NCBI GenBank assembly: GCA_021323855.1
Contig: JAJPKE010000045.1
Location: 186,001 to 250,000 of the forward strand
Reading direction: 5' to 3'
Length of the DNA stretch: 64,000 nt
DNA from: Chloroflexota bacterium
GTDB taxonomy: Bacteria > Chloroflexota > Ktedonobacteria > Ktedonobacterales > JADMIN01
Positions 1-7,621 of the stretch are shown here, piece by piece. A model generated the notes under the pieces. That model did no database searches, was not told the DNA's origin, and worked only from the letters and a program-made list of their open reading frames with translations. Made by a program: the position numbers and the translations under genes. The stretch's first letter is position 1. Every line of letters begins with the position of its first letter.

Positions 1-1035
1 GCCACGTGTGCCGGTGATGATGCTGTGCTTCTTCGCCAGTTCATCAATCTTGCCGCCCAGGTAATTGCCCATCTCGGTCGCATGAGTCAGCAAGTCTTGC
101 TCGATAATCGTGCGCACCGTCGCCACACCAGCGGCGCAGGCAATCGGATTGCCGCCAAAGGTGGTGCCGTGGTCGCCCGGCTCGAAGATGTCGGCGCGGT
201 CGCCCGCCAGCATCGCGCCAATCGGCACGCCACCGGCCAACCCTTTCGCCATCGTCGTAATGTCCGGGCGGATGCCCATGTGTTCCCAGCTAAAGAACTT
301 GCCGGTGCGGCCCATGCCCGCCTGCACCTCATCGCAGATCAAGATCAGGTTCTGCTCGTCGCAGAAGGCGCGCACCTGCTGCATGTATTCGGTGGAGGCA
401 GGATAAATGCCGCCCTCGCCCTGCACTGCTTCGATCAGGATGCCGATGGTCTTGTTGCTGACGGCGGCTTTGAGCGCGTCGAAATCAGCAAATGGCACCT
501 GCTTGAAGCCATCTGGCAGCGGGCGCCAGGTATCCTGATACTTCTTCTGGCCGGTGGCCGCCGTCGTCGCCAGCGTGCGCCCGTGGAAGGAGCGGTCCAT
601 GCTGATGATCTCATAGGCGCCATTGCGGTTCAGCCGGCCATACTTGCGCGCCAGTTTGATTGCGCCCTCATTGGCCTCTGCGCCGCTATTGGAGAAGAAC
701 GAGCGCATGCCGCCGCTGACATTATAGAGTTGCTCGGCCAACTCCACCTGTCGCTCATTGACATAGAGGTTCGAGACATGGATGAGTTGCGTTGCCTGCT
801 GCTGGATGGCGCGCACCACGGCGGGATGGGCATGGCCGAGGACATTGGTGGCGATGCCCGCGACCAGATCGAGGTAGACCGTGCCGTTGGCGTCCCAGAC
901 GCGCACACCCTCGCCGCGCTCCATTACAAGGCTGCGGTTGAAGGTATGCTGGTAATATTTCCGCTCCAGTGCGGCCCAGTCGCGTTTTTCGGACGATGAA
1001 ATGGACTGGTTGGTTGTGGGGGTGGTGGTCGTCAT
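1..1035 (-). CDS. argD: Acetylornithine aminotransferase, C-terminus cut by window edge
   Basis: PLP-dependent class III aminotransferase that converts N-acetylglutamate semialdehyde to N-acetylornithine in arginine biosynthesis (cytoplasm). Reading from the ATG at 1035, the protein opens MTTTTPTTNQSISSSEK and contains the family blocks GIATNVLGHAHP, FFSNSGAEANEGAIKLARK (PLP phosphate site), SFHGRT, EAVQGEGG, LICDEVQAGMGRTG (Asp contacting the PLP ring) and GTTFGGNP. The PLP lysine lies in TTMAKGLAGGVPIG. The frame is open for 345 codons to base 1, so the last roughly 50 residues are outside the window. A GGAG sequence precedes the ATG, and the gene starts 18 bp after the argJ stop, so the two are co-transcribed. 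Confidence 0.93.
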   Translation of the reverse strand, partial: MTTTTPTTNQSISSSEKRDWAALERKYYQHTFNRSLVMERGEGVRVWDANGTVYLDLVAGIATNVLGHAHPAVVRAIQQQATQLIHVSNLYVNERQVELAEQLYNVSGGMRSFFSNSGAEANEGAIKLARKYGRLNRNGAYEIISMDRSFHGRTLATTAATGQKKYQDTWRPLPDGFKQVPFADFDALKAAVSNKTIGILIEAVQGEGGIYPASTEYMQQVRAFCDEQNLILICDEVQAGMGRTGKFFSWEHMGIRPDITTMAKGLAGGVPIGAMLAGDRADIFEPGDHGTTFGGNPIACAAGVATVRTIIEQDLLTHATEMGNYLGGKIDELAKKHSIITGTRG

Positions 1036-1053
1036 TGAATTCTCCGAGTTCTC

Positions 1054-2307
1054 CTACCGGGTGTACGTCGCGTTCTCATCAATATAGCCGTGCGTTAAAT
1101 CGCAGCCCCAGGCGGTCGCGGCAAAATCGCCGAGGTGCAGGTCAATATCTACATAGACATCCGGGCCAACCATCGCCTGTTTCGCGGCGGCCTGGTCATA
1201 GTCCGCCGCCACGCCATGTTCGACGATCAGCACATCGCCCAGACGGATATCCAGCTTGTCGTGTTCGATGGCGGCCTTACTGGCACCAAGCGCGGCGATC
1301 AGCCGGCCCCAATTGGGGTCGCCGCCCGCCACAGCGCACTGCCAGATGATGTATCTCGTGATATCGCGGGCGGCGGTGCGGGCGTCGGCGTCGCTGGCGG
1401 CGTTGTGGATGTTGACGATCATCAGCTTGGTTGCGCCTTCGCCGTCGCGCGCCATCTCGCGCGCCAGATAGCGGGTGACATAGCGGAGTGCTGTCACAAA
1501 GGTATCAGCCCCCGCCACGCCCTCGCGCAATGGCTCATTACCCGCGAGTCCGCTGGCAAAGACGAACGCTGAGTCATTGGTAGACATGTCGCCATCTACG
1601 CAAACCATATTGAAGGAATCGTTGACGGCGCGGCGCATGGCGTCTTGCAGGAAGGCCGGTTCGACGGCAGCGTCGGTGGTCAGGTAGCAGAGCATCGTCG
1701 CCATATTGGGATAGATCATGCCGACGCCTTTGGTCGAGCCACCCAACCGCACCGTCTTGTCGCCGACCTCGAACTCCACGGCAACGGTTTTCGGGCGCGT
1801 GTCGGTCGTCATGATACCGCGCGCAAAATCCGGGCCGCCGCTGGCGCTGACCTGAATCTCCGCGATGCCCTGCTCCACTCTATCCATTGGCAACGGGCGC
1901 CCGATGATGCCGGTGGAGGAGACCATCACCAGATTCGGGTCGCTGATACCCAGCTTGGTGGCAGTCAACTCCGTCATACGTTGCGCGTCGCGGTAGCCGC
2001 GCTCGCCGTTGGAACAGTTGGCATTGCCGCTGTTCACGATCACCGCCTGCGTGCGATAGCCACCGGCGGCGAGATGCTCTTTACAGACGCGCACCGTATG
2101 GGCGGCGGTTTTGCTGGTGGTGAAGGTAGCTGCGGTGGCGCAGGGGGCGTCGGCCACCAGCAGCGCCATATCCGGCGTGCCGGCCTCAGCTTTGATGCCG
2201 CAGGAGATGGTGCCGGCGCGGAATCCGCGCGCCGCCGTCACCCCGCCTTCGATCAGGCGCAGGCCGGTGGGCAGGTCGCGCGTCATATAATCGGAAAACT
2301 CGGACAC
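1054..2307 (-). CDS. argJ: Bifunctional glutamate N-acetyltransferase / amino-acid acetyltransferase (ArgJ)
   Basis: ArgJ transfers the acetyl group from N-acetylornithine to glutamate, and in bifunctional forms also uses acetyl-CoA, making the acetyl cycle of arginine synthesis. The 417-residue protein has the usual family length. The self-cleavage site STKGVGMIYPNMATML lies at residues 191-206, so Thr204 becomes the N-terminal nucleophile of the beta chain. VNSGNAN (91-97) and STGIIGRPLP (131-140) are the other signature blocks, and the C-terminus has the typical DLTHGYIDENATYTR ending. It is the first gene of an argJ-argD operon. Whether it is mono- or bifunctional cannot be told from the sequence alone. 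Confidence 0.96.
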   Translation of the reverse strand: MSEFSDYMTRDLPTGLRLIEGGVTAARGFRAGTISCGIKAEAGTPDMALLVADAPCATAATFTTSKTAAHTVRVCKEHLAAGGYRTQAVIVNSGNANCSNGERGYRDAQRMTELTATKLGISDPNLVMVSSTGIIGRPLPMDRVEQGIAEIQVSASGGPDFARGIMTTDTRPKTVAVEFEVGDKTVRLGGSTKGVGMIYPNMATMLCYLTTDAAVEPAFLQDAMRRAVNDSFNMVCVDGDMSTNDSAFVFASGLAGNEPLREGVAGADTFVTALRYVTRYLAREMARDGEGATKLMIVNIHNAASDADARTAARDITRYIIWQCAVAGGDPNWGRLIAALGASKAAIEHDKLDIRLGDVLIVEHGVAADYDQAAAKQAMVGPDVYVDIDLHLGDFAATAWGCDLTHGYIDENATYTR

Positions 2308-2560
2308 GTCGCAATGGCTCCTCTTCGAGCGTGGCGCACAGGCGCGCGGGCCGGCGGCTGAAGGCTGGCAGATCGCTCATGCGCGGTTTTATCGGAAATA
2401 GTGGCGCAAAATGTCTTGCGTAAGCCAGCATATTGTACACTTCGTTCTGTGAACGCCGCAACTTGATGGCAATGCTAGATAGGTTTTTATGGGCGGTTTT
2501 AGAGAACGGCTATAGCAGTTTTGCCGTGCGTGGAGATCGAGTAGCAGAAAGTTAAGAAAT
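2308..2560. other. Intergenic region upstream of argJ
   Basis: About 250 bp between argJ and the terminator of the next gene. It must hold the argJ promoter. I see no ARG-box-like palindrome and no convincing gene; the open frames here are short, off the GC3 pattern and overlap the terminator. Confidence 0.4.
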
Positions 2561-2595
2561 GAGCCACTGGGTCGAAAATCTCGACCCAGTGGCTC
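2561..2595 (-). terminator. Long perfect hairpin, probable bidirectional terminator
   Basis: Inverted repeat with arms 2561-2575 and 2581-2595 (15 bp perfect stem starting GAGCCACTGGG, 5-nt loop). On the minus strand it sits 28 bp after the stop of the L7/L12-like gene and is followed by ATTTCTTAAC, a weak U-tract. Confidence 0.75.
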
Positions 2596-2623
2596 ATTTC
2601 GCCTCGGTGATTTTCCTCTGTCT

Positions 2624-2884
2624 CTACTTGCCCTGCATAGCGTCGAGCGCGTCTTGGGCCTCTTGCACGCCAACGCCATAGAGACTGCGGTAGAGCTGGA
2701 TGGCTTTCATTTTGTTGCCTGACAGCAATGCTTCGCGGATGGCTCTGACCTCTGCTGGTTCGGGCGGCAGCAGTTCTGCCGGATCAATGCTCAGGCGGAT
2801 GAGCAACTGTTGCATCAGGGTTTCCAGCCGGTTCACCTTAGTGACGAGTTGATCCACACGCCGGAAATACTCTAGCTCATTCAT
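2624..2884 (-). CDS. Small protein with ribosomal L7/L12 C-terminal-like domain
   Basis: Protein of about 86 residues from the ATG at 2884; an in-frame GTG at 2896 would add four residues. Neither start has a strong Shine-Dalgarno. Residues 1-30 (NELEYFRRVDQLVTKVNRLETLMQ region) look like a coiled coil. After a Pro-rich linker the second half, IREALLSGNKMKAIQLYRSL followed by GVGVQEAQDALD, matches the L7/L12 C-terminal fold, where the hairpin helix normally contacts translation factors. It is not the ribosomal stalk protein itself: it lacks the N-terminal dimer domain and the hinge. Similar short proteins occur in actinobacteria and chloroflexi with unknown function. It has its own terminator and so is a single-gene unit. 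Confidence 0.7.
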   Translation of the reverse strand: MNELEYFRRVDQLVTKVNRLETLMQQLLIRLSIDPAELLPPEPAEVRAIREALLSGNKMKAIQLYRSLYGVGVQEAQDALDAMQGK

Positions 2885-3160
2885 GGGTCGTTTCACTTTC
2901 TGCGCTTGTGTGCTTGTGCGCTCTTTGACAGGTGCCGTGTTGAGGGCATCTTCTGCGTTATGAGAGGATAGCAGAAAGTGTCTGTCCTTGCTGTGAGGTA
3001 GGTCTCACCTGTCTCATTCCTACGGAGACGCTCCAGGACCATTCGGAAGCCTCTCCGTCTCAATCGGACTGCATGAGCATGGGAAAATGAGAAATGTAAT
3101 ACACTTGGCAAGGGGTAGTGTTCCCCTTGTTACAAAACGGGGGCGTGTAGGAGCGTATAC

Positions 3161-4042
3161 ATGCCGCAGCTACAGGTAAGCGAAGACTTCGAGAGCGCGC
3201 TCGCGGACTACTGGCACCGGCTGCTTCCGGGCGGCGCAACGCTGGAGGTGGCGGATTCGCGGTTGCGGCTGGCGTTGCCTGGGGCGCGGCAGGGACGCTA
3301 TAGCAATGCCCAGATAGATGACTATGGCAGGCCACTGACATCGCATTTCCACTGGCGCCCGCCGCTGCGTATGGAGGTGCGAGCGCGCGCTTCGCATCCG
3401 GTACATCCGCCTGCGATAACGGATGGAGCGGGTGAGGCGGATGGCGGCACACAACACTATCTGCGTGGCACGATGGGGTTTGGCTTCTGGAATACGTTGC
3501 TGACGCTGGGTGGTGGCGTGCCGCGTCTGCCGGAGGCCGTCTGGTTCTTCGCCGCGTCGCCGCCCTCGAATATGGCACTGGTGCCGGGGATTGCTGGTTG
3601 GGGCTGGAAGGCGCAGGTGGTGCATGCGCATCGCTGGGGCGCGGTTGCGCTGAGCGTGCCGACGGCGGCCTCGGTCGGCTGGGCGCGGCTCAGCGGGCGC
3701 GAGCTGGCGGCGGGCCGCTGGGTGCAGCGGTTCACCGGCGCCTGCGAGGCGCATCTGACGGTGGACGCGAGCGAGTGGCATGAGTACACGTTAGAATGGC
3801 GCAGGGAGCGCGCGCGCTTCTTTGTGGATGGGCATGAGGTATTGCAGACGACGAATCCGCCGCGCGGTCCGCTCGGCTTCGTCGCGTGGATAGATAATCA
3901 GTACGCCATTGTCACCCCGCGTGGCGCGCTACGCTTCGGCACGGTTGCCAGCGCCGCCGAATGGCTGGAACTGGACTGGCTGCGCATTACCAGCGACGCC
4001 AACGACACGAGCGACACGAGCGACGGCACAGGAACCTGGTGA
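3161..4042 (+). CDS. Concanavalin-A-like (glucanase/LamG fold) protein of unknown function
   Basis: 293 residues from an ATG preceded by GGAG at 7 nt. There is no signal peptide, so the protein is probably cytoplasmic. The middle and C-terminal parts have the beta-sandwich pattern of the concanavalin-A-like lectin/glucanase fold: RGTMGFGFWN (about 102-111), AVWFFAASPPSNMAL (about 124-138), and HEYTLEWRRERARFFVDGHE (about 207-226), which resembles the strand pair 'W....i.fyVDG' of GH16 enzymes. The GH16 catalytic EIDxxE motif is not seen, so enzymatic activity is doubtful. The tail is a short DTSDTSDGT repeat encoded by GACACGAGC repeats. Function not assigned. Confidence 0.65.
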   Translation: MPQLQVSEDFESALADYWHRLLPGGATLEVADSRLRLALPGARQGRYSNAQIDDYGRPLTSHFHWRPPLRMEVRARASHPVHPPAITDGAGEADGGTQHYLRGTMGFGFWNTLLTLGGGVPRLPEAVWFFAASPPSNMALVPGIAGWGWKAQVVHAHRWGAVALSVPTAASVGWARLSGRELAAGRWVQRFTGACEAHLTVDASEWHEYTLEWRRERARFFVDGHEVLQTTNPPRGPLGFVAWIDNQYAIVTPRGALRFGTVASAAEWLELDWLRITSDANDTSDTSDGTGTW

Positions 4043-4048
4043 ATCCCG

Positions 4049-4372
4049 CTACCGTGTTTTAGCCTGCCCCGCGCTTGCCATGCGCCGGCTTTTGCGGCTG
4101 CCTGGCACAAAAGGCGTGACCTTTTCTATCTGCTCTCGCTGCGCCGCGCAGGTATCGGCAATCTCATCGGCGTCCGCTACAAGCCGGTCGCCGGCTTCGC
4201 GCGCCAGGCACTTCGGGCAGAGCGGCAGTATGCTCCAGAGTCCAGGATAGGCAGGGTCCGGTTCAGCGAGCGCCATCTGAGCGAGCTGGCGGCACGAATA
4301 GATTCCACAGGGCATGGGGGTAACGAGCTGGATGCGCACCAGTGGCATGCGGGTAAGAGAATCTGCTGGCAC
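4049..4372 (-). CDS. Small Cys-rich protein, GTG start
   Basis: 107 residues, unknown function. Real coding is supported by the start: on the minus strand AAGGAG stands 7 nt before a GTG at 4372, giving MPADSLTRMPLVRIQL. The body has paired cysteines (CGIYSC, then CPKC, then a later single Cys in ADTC), which suggests metal binding or a small zinc-ribbon-like knuckle. There is no membrane segment. The gene converges on the glucanase-fold gene with 6 bp between the stops. I cannot name a family; a spurious frame is still possible. Confidence 0.5.
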   Translation of the reverse strand: MPADSLTRMPLVRIQLVTPMPCGIYSCRQLAQMALAEPDPAYPGLWSILPLCPKCLAREAGDRLVADADEIADTCAAQREQIEKVTPFVPGSRKSRRMASAGQAKTR

Positions 4373-4790
4373 TCATAGGCTCCTTATACAGGGCCGAAAC
4401 ACTTCCTGATCGCCGCCGCGCGACGCCAATCAGGACAATTTTCTGTGAAGATATCTGTACGAAGGGCGTATATTAGTCAATACGCCGATATGTTACACTG
4501 TGTGTACTACATGTCCTTCGGCGCAATTGCGCAGCAAGAACCAAGCCACTGTTTGCAACACCGAAGGGCTGATGGCGAGTGTTCGGGCCATCTAAGTTTT
4601 GCGCGCCAGTACACCCCTCACGGAATCGAGGTATCCCCGTGTGCAGGCGCTGTAGAACACGATGGCCGTAGCAGTTTGTACTCTGAAGAATGGTTGCTTG
4701 TATTGGGGCTGGCGTCAACGACCGACCCAGCTCTTTTGCCATTGGGGAGAGTAGACTGCGCTGATCCCGCCAATCGCGTCGGGCTTAACA
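4373..4790. other. Intergenic region upstream of the PAS-LuxR gene
   Basis: About 420 bp between divergent genes. The sequence around 4460-4500 is AT-richer and includes TTACACT near 4493, a possible -10 element for the rightward regulator gene. An open frame at 4445-4837 has no family resemblance and overlaps the regulator start, so I do not call it. Nothing else is recognised. Confidence 0.35.
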
Positions 4791-5480
4791 ATGGGGTACT
4801 GGCCTATGAGTCACTCGCTAGCAAGACCCTCGCGTGACCTGCTGATTGATGTCACGTATACTGCTGATGGCGCCTTCGTTGTAGATCTGCGGCAACGTAT
4901 CCTCTCCTGGAATGCGGCGGCTGAGGCGCTGCTGGGATATCGTGAACAGGAGGTGTTGGGCAAGCAATGCGGCGCCGTACTTGGCATGTGTGGCAATCAT
5001 GGGGCAGATTGTACATCACCCGGCTGCAACGCCATAACAAACATCATCCGTGGCCGCCTGACGCCATGCGTTGAGGTGACGGCGCGCACCAAAACCGGCG
5101 ATATCCGCTGGCTCAGCCTCAGCACAATGACGGCGCATACTCCCGCTGGCGAAGCGCGTATCGTTCATCTCTTCCGTGACATCACCGAGCAGCGGCAGGC
5201 CGCCCAAACAGCGCAGCAGGCCGGAGACCGCCAACCGCGCCGGATGGTAAGCGCCAGCGCGACCAGGACGGAAGAGCGCAGACCACCGCTGACGCTCACC
5301 CGCCGCGAATACGAGGTCTTGCGGCTGCTGGCAATTGGGCAGACGACGAGCGAAATTGCCACGGCGCTCAGCATTAGCCCGATTACTGCGCGCAACCATG
5401 TCACCAGGGTGATCGAGAAGCTGGAGGTCAAGACACGCTTGCAGGCGGTCGTCGTCGCCTCGCGTTTTGGACTCATCTAA
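4791..5480 (+). CDS. PAS domain - LuxR-type HTH transcriptional regulator
   Basis: 229-residue cytoplasmic regulator. Residues about 20-130 form a PAS sensor domain (DGAFVVDLRQRILSWNAAAE, LLGYREQEVLGK, then VHLFRDITEQRQ). The PAS domain carries a cluster of cysteines (CGAVLGMCGNHGADCTSPGC, about 58-77) that could bind a metal or cofactor or sense redox state. Residues about 165-225 are a LuxR/GerE HTH (LTRREYEVLRLLAIGQTTSE, then TARNHVTRVIEKL). A start at the in-frame ATG 4806 is possible. It lies upstream of the oxidase operon, but separated by 400 bp and with no direct evidence that it controls it. Confidence 0.85.
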   Translation: MGYWPMSHSLARPSRDLLIDVTYTADGAFVVDLRQRILSWNAAAEALLGYREQEVLGKQCGAVLGMCGNHGADCTSPGCNAITNIIRGRLTPCVEVTARTKTGDIRWLSLSTMTAHTPAGEARIVHLFRDITEQRQAAQTAQQAGDRQPRRMVSASATRTEERRPPLTLTRREYEVLRLLAIGQTTSEIATALSISPITARNHVTRVIEKLEVKTRLQAVVVASRFGLI

Positions 5481-5878
5481 AGCATATTTCTCCTTAACAA
5501 GCGCCCTTCGTCAGAACAAACCGCTCTGCGATTATGCAAACATCCATACGATCATTTTGCCCGTTTCTCTGCTCCCCTTCCGCTTTCCGGGATACCGGAC
5601 TCCTCGAAATAGCGCCAGCTATAATGTGCAGTTTTCCCAGCCATAAAGCATTACTTTCATTTCCACAGCAATCCCACAAAATGATACGCAAAAGTGCGTA
5701 TCACTCTTGGATAAATGGTTCATTCGCACCATGTGATGCGGGTGAGCGTGTGCTAAACCACATCTGTAAGCAGACGGTAGCAGCAATCTGTCCGGCCTTA
5801 CCCTGCCTGCTTATCGTATTTCGGCGTTTCTCGGTTGTGTGAGAGAACGCCATTTTGAGAGGGAGCGAGACAGACAGA
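5481..5878. other. Intergenic region upstream of the oxidase operon
   Basis: About 400 bp with no gene I can support. It should contain the promoter of the cupredoxin-cox operon. Short open frames on both strands have no recognisable products. Confidence 0.35.
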
Positions 5879-6586
5879 ATGGCTAAGTATCTTGGCGCTT
5901 TCATCTCGCTTGTCGCCGCTGCGGCGGTGGCAATAGTAATCATTGCGTTGCTGGGGAATCTTGCCAACATGCGCCCCCCCGCAACCGCGCACGCGGCGGC
6001 GCAGACGGGAGTGGCCACCATTACACTCCAGACCTTCCCGTTTGATCCGTATACTGATCCGGATTTCGTCGCGTCCCACATCACTGGGAAGACCGACCAC
6101 GGGATCCCCTGGCCAGGCCCTGGGGATAATCAGGCATGGGTGAAGTATGAGCCGACAACCGATCTGATCGTCCCGCGTAATACGCTGGTGACGATCAACA
6201 TCGAGAACTACGACAGCGCGACCCCATTGCTGAATCCCTATTACAGTGTGCCTTACGGCCTCGACGGTCCGATGTTGGTGGATGGTCAGCCCACGGCGAA
6301 CGTTGATCCAACCAATGTGTCACACACATTTACCATCCACTCGATTCCTCAAGCTGGCCAGGACTGGCTCTTCGTGAGCGTCCCGATTACGGCGGATAAC
6401 AGCACTAAGGTCGACTCGGCAGGTATGGCCTTGACGCCGGTGGTGACGACGTTCTCCTTCATGACGCCAAGCCGGCCCGGGCATTACATCTGGCAGTGCT
6501 TCGATCCCTGCGGCAGCAACTACAACGGTTTCGGTGGCCCGATGTCTACTAAAGGGTATATGTCCGGCACGCTGACGGTTGAATAG
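5879..6586 (+). CDS. Membrane-anchored cupredoxin-domain protein
   Basis: 235 residues starting MAKYLGAFISL; an upstream in-frame TTG at 5855 is less likely because GAGGGAG lies just upstream of the ATG. Residues about 6-27 are a signal anchor, so the rest is outside the membrane. The beta-sandwich carries NVSHTFTIHS (His149, His154) and WQCFDPCG (Cys207, Cys211), followed by GGPM and GYM (Met222, Met228). The Cys-x3-Cys spacing recalls the CuA site of oxidase subunit II, but the CuA His four residues after the second Cys is absent. It leads the cox gene cluster, so it may donate electrons to the oxidase or help load copper; this is inference. Confidence 0.8.
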   Translation: MAKYLGAFISLVAAAAVAIVIIALLGNLANMRPPATAHAAAQTGVATITLQTFPFDPYTDPDFVASHITGKTDHGIPWPGPGDNQAWVKYEPTTDLIVPRNTLVTINIENYDSATPLLNPYYSVPYGLDGPMLVDGQPTANVDPTNVSHTFTIHSIPQAGQDWLFVSVPITADNSTKVDSAGMALTPVVTTFSFMTPSRPGHYIWQCFDPCGSNYNGFGGPMSTKGYMSGTLTVE

Positions 6587-6714
6587 CAGGTGCGTCCTGT
6601 TGGCTGTCGGATTGACCTCATCCGCAACCAGTTGCCGGCTTGTTGGTTGGCCGCTGTTGCGAGGTCTGTCGAGTAGAACAGTAGTGTAGTGATAAAGATC
6701 AGGTGGAATCGCAA

Positions 6715-7614
6715 ATGGATGACGCTTCTGTATCCCCACCAACGCCGCCGACTCCTCCGGGGCCGCCGGCGCGAGCAGCGACGCCAGCCTCGACGAATCA
6801 TATCGCGCGTGCGGCCATCATTTGGGCCGTCTGCACCGCCATCGCCATTGTGGTGTTCTTGCTCGTTGCGCCACATGTCGTTGAGTGGGGTATTTTGCCT
6901 GCCGCTGCCTCGAATCGCTCTGACGAAATCAACACCGTCATGTGGATATTCACGCTGCTGAGTATCCCTGTGTTCTTCATGGTGGTGGTCTTTGGCGGTT
7001 ATGCGGCCTTTGCCTTCAATCGCCGTCGGGGGCGAGCAGGTGGAACCTTCCTGCCATCCCGACGTTTGCCAGTTGTCTGGATCATCATCTCCTTCGTGCT
7101 GGTGACGTTCCTGTATGTCTATGGCCTCTCCTTCCTCAACCAGGTGAACGCGCAGGAGGGAAACAACCCATTGGTCGTCAACGTGACCGGCGAGCAATGG
7201 CTCTGGAACTTCTCTTATCCGCAATATGGAAATGCCCAGTCTACCGCCCTCGAATTGCCGGTAAATCGCCCGGTCATCTTCCATATTCAGTCGGTAGACG
7301 TGCAACATTCGTTCTGGATTCCGGCGTTCGGCATCAAGCAAGATGCTGTTCCCGGCGAGACGACGACGATCTCCGCCACACCGGAAACGATAGGCACGTA
7401 TGTCGTCCGCTGCGCGGAACTCTGCGGCTTGTACCATGCCTATATGGAGACGCCGGTGTATGTGGTCAGCGCGGGGGACTTCGATACCTGGGTGCATGCG
7501 CAGGTAACGCCGGTGCCTACCTCCTCGTCGTCCAGCTTCATCCAGCCAAATGTGTTGCCTGCGGAAGCAGCGAACAGAGCCAGTTGGCGCACCTCTAGCG
7601 TGGCAGAAGGGTAG
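6715..7614 (+). CDS. coxB: Cytochrome c oxidase subunit II
   Basis: 299 residues from the ATG at 6715, preceded by AGGTGG at 8 nt; a GTG at 6703 is in frame. After a Pro-rich N-terminus there are two membrane segments (about 34-54 and 76-98) plus a further hydrophobic stretch at about 119-137. The periplasmic-side cupredoxin domain carries the full CuA set: His198 (VQHSFW), Cys233, Glu235, Cys237, His241 and Met244 in CAELCGLYHAYM. The Trp pair in EQWLWNF is the usual electron entry site. There is no fused cytochrome c domain. It is followed by subunit I after 7 bp. Confidence 0.95.
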   Translation: MDDASVSPPTPPTPPGPPARAATPASTNHIARAAIIWAVCTAIAIVVFLLVAPHVVEWGILPAAASNRSDEINTVMWIFTLLSIPVFFMVVVFGGYAAFAFNRRRGRAGGTFLPSRRLPVVWIIISFVLVTFLYVYGLSFLNQVNAQEGNNPLVVNVTGEQWLWNFSYPQYGNAQSTALELPVNRPVIFHIQSVDVQHSFWIPAFGIKQDAVPGETTTISATPETIGTYVVRCAELCGLYHAYMETPVYVVSAGDFDTWVHAQVTPVPTSSSSSFIQPNVLPAEAANRASWRTSSVAEG

Positions 7615-7621
7615 CGGCGCA

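Noticed and set aside
4445..4837. Open frame of 130 codons
   Set aside because: No Shine-Dalgarno, no domain, and it overlaps the start of the PAS-LuxR gene.
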